A DNA stretch of 8,214 nt from Candidatus Heimdallarchaeota archaeon (GTDB taxonomy: Archaea; Asgardarchaeota; Heimdallarchaeia; Heimdallarchaeales; Heimdallarchaeaceae): positions 1-8,214 of the forward strand of contig JAGLOH010000080.1 of NCBI GenBank assembly GCA_023139025.1, written 5' to 3'. The notes under the pieces were generated by a model. That model saw nothing but the letters and a program-made list of their open reading frames with translations. It did no database searches and was not told where the DNA came from. The stretch's first letter is position 1. Every line of letters starts with the position of its first letter. This document shows, one piece after another, positions 5,702 to 8,214 of the stretch. Position numbers and translations under genes: made by a program.

Positions 5702-5779
5702 TGGTGGGGCAGAGCGGAGTTGAACCGCTGACCTCCTCGGTGTAAGCGAGGTATCATAACCAGGCTAGATCACTGCCCC
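5702..5779 (-). tRNA. tRNA-Val, anticodon TAC, with encoded CCA, no intron
   Basis: The minus strand folds as a complete tRNA. The acceptor stem GGGGCAG (5779-5773) pairs perfectly with CTGCCCC (5712-5706). A D-arm with TAGCCTGGTTA loop follows. The anticodon stem CCTCG/CGAGG encloses the loop CTTACAC, giving anticodon TAC, which reads valine GTA-type codons. The T-arm is AGCGG-TTCAACT-CCGCT, then discriminator A and an encoded CCA (5704-5702). The D-stem is weak, with A-T, T-A and C-G pairs and a T-T mismatch, as in other archaeal valine tRNAs. C56 in TTCAACT is the position methylated by Trm56, encoded 2.6 kb away. There is no intron, and the anticodon loop is uninterrupted. Isotype follows directly from the anticodon. 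Confidence 0.95.
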
Positions 5780-5818
5780 CTTGTTTTGTTGGTTACATTT
5801 CTTCTGCTAGCTGTTTTC

Positions 5819-5827
5819 ATTTTAAAC
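5819..5827 (-). promoter_or_regulatory. Candidate TATA-like element for tRNA-Val
   Basis: The minus strand reads GTTTAAAAT, centred about 44 bp before the mature tRNA 5' end. Initiation about 25 bp downstream would leave a 5' leader near 18 nt for RNase P. The match is modest. Confidence 0.3.
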
Positions 5828-5841
5828 TTTTGGTTAATTAG

Positions 5842-5877
5842 TTTTACTTTCTGCTGCTACTCTTACGATTTACTTAT
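5842..5877 (+). repeat. Three TACT elements at 13-bp spacing upstream of trmB
   Basis: TACT occurs at 5845, 5858 and 5871, exactly 13 bp apart, just upstream of and running into the trmB TATA box. The flanks differ between copies apart from T-richness. This may be a regulator-binding array or chance in AT-rich DNA. No AGTA partner half-site is present here. Confidence 0.3.
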
Positions 5878-5883
5878 ATATTT
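5873..5883 (+). promoter_or_regulatory. TATA box of the trmB-like gene
   Basis: CTTATATATTT is a strong archaeal box A, centred about 38 bp before the ATG at 5916. It predicts initiation near 5900-5905 and a leader of about 12-15 nt, long enough to keep the GGAG at 5904-5907 as a ribosome site. Confidence 0.6.
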
Positions 5884-5910
5884 CTCCGTATAGATTTGAA
5901 GATGGAGAAA
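5881..5910 (+). promoter_or_regulatory. Inverted repeat over the trmB start region, possible operator
   Basis: TTTCTCC (5881-5887) and GGAGAAA (5904-5910) form a perfect 7-bp inverted repeat with a 16-nt spacer. It lies between the TATA box and the start codon, and its right arm includes the GGAG ribosome site. The predicted start of transcription lies inside the repeat, so a DNA operator is more likely than an RNA hairpin. Confidence 0.35.
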
Positions 5911-5915
5911 GCCCG

Positions 5916-6728
5916 ATGTCTGACACTGAGGAACTTACCTTAAAGCTTAAAGCTCTTGGTTTAACTCAATATGAGGTTAAAACTTTGATCACTTTAGTAG
6001 CTCTTTCATCTTCTACTGCAGAAGAGATTCACAAACAGACAGACATCCCCACACCAAGAATTTATGACACTATTGACAGCTTAGAGAAAAAAGGATTGGT
6101 TCGAACAATATCAGGGAGACCCAAGCGTTTTGAAGTAATTACTCTAAAGAATGGATTGGATAACCTTCTAAGATTTAAGGAGCAAGAATATCACGATGAA
6201 CTTGATAAGATGGCAACAGTTTCACAGGAAATCATATCTCTTTTAAGTGATCCAGAGTATCAATCAAAATTAATTATCAAACCAGATGAACTACTTGAAG
6301 CATACTCTTCTCTGGAAGAGATGCAACTAAAGACTAAGGATATTATTAGAAAAGGAGAGAAAGAGATATCGATTTTTACTAATGTCTTCTATTGGTATAA
6401 TGATGTTAAAAAAGAAATCAAAGATGCACTAGATAAAGGAATTAAAGTTAGAGTCATAATGAGTATAGACGATTCCAAATCAAAAGATGTTGCAAGAAAT
6501 CTTCTAGTTTTAGGTGCTCAAGTAAGAAGTATTACAGAAGGAAATGTTCTAGCTCGTGGTACTTTAGTAGATGAAGAACAAGTTGTCTTTGTTATTTGGG
6601 TTTCTCCAGTTAAACATGAGAAGTATGTTTATCGTCCCCACTTCTCCTCTAACTCTGGAATCATTGAGATTTTTTCCAATAATTTTGAACATTTGTGGGC
6701 AAAGGGTAAGGAAATTTCCTTTGAATAA
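5916..6728 (+). CDS. TrmB-family transcriptional regulator
   Basis: TrmB-family proteins are archaeal winged-helix regulators that bind promoter DNA and often sense sugars or sugar-derived ligands. The 270 residues show an N-terminal winged HTH (about 8-76; GLTQYEVKTLITLV, then the recognition-helix segment PRIYDTIDSLEKKGLV, 47-62), a helical linker likely for dimerisation (82-112), and a C-terminal PLD-like fold (about 125-265; ISIFTNVFYWY, IKVRVIMSIDD, then IIEIFSNNFEHLWAKG). No HKD phospholipase motif is present, as usual for this regulatory version. It is shorter than full sugar-binding TrmB proteins (about 340 residues), so the terminal ligand domain may be absent. ATG 5916 has GGAG 8 nt upstream and a TATA box at proper distance. 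The isomerase gene starts 20 bp after its stop, suggesting cotranscription, although T5 at 6731-6735 could attenuate it. Control of the neighbouring sugar-phosphate genes is inferred from position only. Confidence 0.85.
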   Translation: MSDTEELTLKLKALGLTQYEVKTLITLVALSSSTAEEIHKQTDIPTPRIYDTIDSLEKKGLVRTISGRPKRFEVITLKNGLDNLLRFKEQEYHDELDKMATVSQEIISLLSDPEYQSKLIIKPDELLEAYSSLEEMQLKTKDIIRKGEKEISIFTNVFYWYNDVKKEIKDALDKGIKVRVIMSIDDSKSKDVARNLLVLGAQVRSITEGNVLARGTLVDEEQVVFVIWVSPVKHEKYVYRPHFSSNSGIIEIFSNNFEHLWAKGKEISFE

Positions 6729-6748
6729 TCTTTTTGGAAGTAAAAATT

Positions 6749-7873
6749 ATGATTGATTTGGACGAACAAAACCGCATTATTGAAATTGATAAATCTAATC
6801 AACTTCAAATTCTTGAGAAGTGGTCATCTCTGTTTAAAGAGGCTCGAGAGAATAGTTTAAAGACAGTTATTCCTGAAAAAATATGTTGGAAAGATAAGAG
6901 TATAAAATATGGTGAGCCTTCCAATATAGTAGTTTGTGGAATGGGGGGTTCAGCTATTGCAGGCGATTATTTATCCTGTTTATTAAAAAACGAACTCAAA
7001 ATTCCAATTTTAGTTAATAGAGACTATTACTTACCTGCCTTCAGTAACAGTTCTACCTTGATTATATGTGTTAGTTATTCGGGGAACACAGAAGAAACTC
7101 TCTCTTGTTTCAAAGACGCACTTACTAAAGGCACAATGATTATAACAATCTCCTCAGGGGGGCTTTTGGAAAAACTTTCTAAGAAGAGTAATGTACCTCA
7201 CATAAAAATACGAGAGGGGATACCACCTAGAACAGGTTTACCCTTAATCTACACGTCTCTTCTTACAATATTAGAAAAATTCAAACTTATCGAAGATATG
7301 AGCAATGATTTTGAGGAAACAGAGAAAATATTAGCAGAATTATCTATAGAATATTCGCCTGAAAAAAAGACGGAAAGAAATTTCGCAAAGAAGATTGCTT
7401 ATGGATTATACAATAAACTACCCCTATTCGTAGGGCATACTATCTATTCTCCTGTATCCTATAGAGCTAAATCAGAACTAAACGAAAATAGCAAGGTAAT
7501 GGCAATTAATGAAGAGGTTCCAGAACAGAATCATAATGGTATCGTTGCTTGGGATAATCCTAATATTGTGTTAAACAATGTAGCAGTAATCTTAATTAGA
7601 GATAAAAAAGAACCAAACCCCATTAAAGTCAGAATGGAACAATTAAAGAAAATAATCGAACAAAAAACAGAAAAAGTTCTAGAATTATATCCAAAAGGAG
7701 AATCTAAATTAGCTAAACAAATTAGTTTAACCTACCTAATTGATATAACAAGTATATACCTTGCAGTACTATACGAAGTTGATCCATCTATTACTCCAAG
7801 TATTGATAATCTAAAGGGAGTGCTAAAAAAGAAACTTAATCTACAGGATAAAATTGAAAAGGAATTTGAGTAA
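6749..7873 (+). CDS. Bifunctional phosphoglucose/phosphomannose isomerase (PGI/PMI)
   Basis: This SIS-domain enzyme interconverts glucose-6-P and fructose-6-P, and mannose-6-P and fructose-6-P, at one active site, linking glycolysis/gluconeogenesis with mannose and amino-sugar supply. The 374-residue product has a first SIS domain with VVCGMGGSAIAGDY (61-74) and the phosphate loop VSYSGNTEET (108-117). PPRTGLP follows (159-165). A second SIS domain carries the catalytic pair: E246 in NENSK and H262 in QNHN, 16 residues apart as in the Pyrobaculum aerophilum enzyme (E203/H219, as I recall). Length matches the family (about 300-375). I start at ATG 6749, with GGAAG 8 nt upstream, rather than at the in-frame TTG 6734, which gives only five extra residues and would overlap that ribosome site. 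It lies 20 bp downstream of the TrmB-type gene and upstream of glmS, whose substrate is fructose-6-P. Confidence 0.93.
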   Translation: MIDLDEQNRIIEIDKSNQLQILEKWSSLFKEARENSLKTVIPEKICWKDKSIKYGEPSNIVVCGMGGSAIAGDYLSCLLKNELKIPILVNRDYYLPAFSNSSTLIICVSYSGNTEETLSCFKDALTKGTMIITISSGGLLEKLSKKSNVPHIKIREGIPPRTGLPLIYTSLLTILEKFKLIEDMSNDFEETEKILAELSIEYSPEKKTERNFAKKIAYGLYNKLPLFVGHTIYSPVSYRAKSELNENSKVMAINEEVPEQNHNGIVAWDNPNIVLNNVAVILIRDKKEPNPIKVRMEQLKKIIEQKTEKVLELYPKGESKLAKQISLTYLIDITSIYLAVLYEVDPSITPSIDNLKGVLKKKLNLQDKIEKEFE

Positions 7874-7913
7874 ACTGCTTAAACCTTCCTTTTACAAATT
7901 ATCAAATAGAAAG

Positions 7914-7923
7914 TTTTAATAAG
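7914..7923 (+). promoter_or_regulatory. Candidate TATA box/BRE for glmS
   Basis: TTTTAATAAG is preceded by the purine-rich AGAAAG, a reasonable BRE-box A pair. Transcription would begin near 7943-7947, giving a leader of about 35 nt. The 106-bp gap after the isomerase gene contains no ORF of note, and glmS likely has its own promoter. Confidence 0.45.
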
Positions 7924-7930
7924 GAAATCA

Positions 7931-7953
7931 TTTTTACTTATTTAGAGTAAAAA
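7931..7953 (+). promoter_or_regulatory. 8-bp inverted repeat in the glmS promoter, possible operator
   Basis: TTTTTACT (7931-7938) and AGTAAAAA (7946-7953) form a perfect inverted repeat with a 7-nt spacer, TATTTAG. It sits just downstream of the TATA-like box and over the predicted initiation site, where a bound protein would block transcription. TACT...AGTA recalls the half-sites reported for Thermococcales TrmB (TACT-N3-AGTA), but the spacer here is longer. Termination of the isomerase transcript is an alternative role. Confidence 0.4.
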
Positions 7954-7979
7954 CCAGTGAAATACTTTAAGTGTTGCTT

Positions 7980-8214
7980 ATGTGTGGAATTGTCGGGATT
8001 GTTCAAAAGCAAGAAACAAAGATAGGAAAGACCATTATCGAAGCTTTAACCAAACTGGAATATAGGGGATATGATAGTGTAGGTATCGCATCTATTCTCG
8101 ATAATAAGGTTTTGATAACCAAGGATCAAGGAAAAATATCAGAAGTAACAGAAAGGATTGATATCAATAAGATAAAGGGAAAAATTGCCATAGGTCATAC
8201 ACGCTGGGCAACTC
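7980..8214 (+). CDS. glmS: Glutamine-fructose-6-phosphate aminotransferase GlmS, N-terminal part; 3' end cut by window
   Basis: GlmS converts fructose-6-P and glutamine to glucosamine-6-P and glutamate, the first step towards UDP-GlcNAc and surface glycans. The first 78 residues are present, all within the N-terminal class II (Ntn-type) glutamine amidotransferase domain. It begins MCGIVGIV, so C2 becomes the N-terminal nucleophile after removal of Met. LEYRGYDSVGIAS (26-38) and GHTRWAT (72-78) are the usual glutamine-site motifs. The two SIS isomerase domains would lie beyond the window edge. The start is unambiguous because C2 must follow Met directly. No good Shine-Dalgarno is seen; a TATA-like box and an inverted repeat lie in the preceding gap. 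A related amidotransferase such as PurF is less likely, since EYRGYDS is GlmS-typical. Its placement next to the isomerase fits shared use of fructose-6-P. Confidence 0.93.
   Translation, partial: MCGIVGIVQKQETKIGKTIIEALTKLEYRGYDSVGIASILDNKVLITKDQGKISEVTERIDINKIKGKIAIGHTRWAT

Noticed and set aside
5649..5817. Attachment-site duplication flanking tRNA-Val
   Set aside because: The flanking 10-bp repeats do not include the tRNA 3' end, and there is no integrase or foreign cargo nearby.
6734..6748. TTG start extending the PGI/PMI protein by five residues
   Set aside because: It would overlap the GGAAG ribosome site used by ATG 6749, and TTG starts are less common when a well-placed ATG exists.
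6571..6756. Plus-strand open frame overlapping the end of the TrmB-type gene
   Set aside because: Out-of-frame shadow of the conserved C-terminal domain; it has no independent ribosome site or homology.
7874..7979. glmS ribozyme or riboswitch upstream of glmS
   Set aside because: The glmS ribozyme is bacterial and about 150 nt or longer. This 106-bp gap holds a TATA-like box and a short palindrome but none of the ribozyme's paired elements that I can recognise.

Overview
This is an AT-rich archaeal chromosomal segment with no mobile element, CRISPR array or integrase. The archaeal assignment rests on a set of archaeal-type genes: MBF1, the proteasome-activating nucleotidase PAN, the tRNA C56 methyltransferase Trm56, a DUF2110-type protein, a TrmB-family regulator and a bifunctional phosphoglucose/phosphomannose isomerase. 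TATA-box/BRE-like promoters with short or absent leaders support it. A small minus-strand gene that reads as ribosomal protein eL38 points to the TACK/Asgard side of the archaea, because eL38 is absent from typical Euryarchaeota. MsrA and the low GC content fit a mesophile. Phylum cannot be fixed from this window; an AT-rich Thaumarchaeota- or Asgard-like lineage is plausible.

Layout. Positions 1-2349 carry housekeeping genes on both strands: the 3' end of MBF1 (+), eL38 (-), an HD-domain phosphohydrolase-like protein (+) and PAN (-). Positions 2527-3860 form a compact two-gene operon (+), trm56 then the DUF2110-like gene, joined by a strong GGTGAT Shine-Dalgarno. Positions 3948-5072 hold a monocistronic, apparently leaderless nucleotidyltransferase with an unusually long helical C-terminus. 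It abuts msrA (-) stop codon to stop codon. A tRNA-Val(TAC) gene with encoded CCA (-) follows. From 5916 to the right edge lies a sugar-phosphate block (+): a TrmB-type regulator, the PGI/PMI isomerase, and the start of glmS.

How the genes fit together. The left half serves transcription, translation and proteolysis. The right block is metabolically coherent: PGI/PMI interconverts glucose-6-P, fructose-6-P and mannose-6-P; GlmS takes fructose-6-P into amino-sugar synthesis; and the adjacent TrmB-family protein is a good candidate local regulator. Inverted repeats sit in the core promoter regions of both trmB and glmS. All three convergent gene pairs are extremely tight (15, 14 and 0 bp), so transcription termination must occur in or against the neighbouring gene.

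No clearly new system is evident. The items most worth following are the nucleotidyltransferase with a possibly duplicated helical domain, the TrmB/PGI-PMI/GlmS neighbourhood with its promoter repeats, the non-canonical C-terminal tripeptide of PAN, and the DUF2110-Trm56 pairing.
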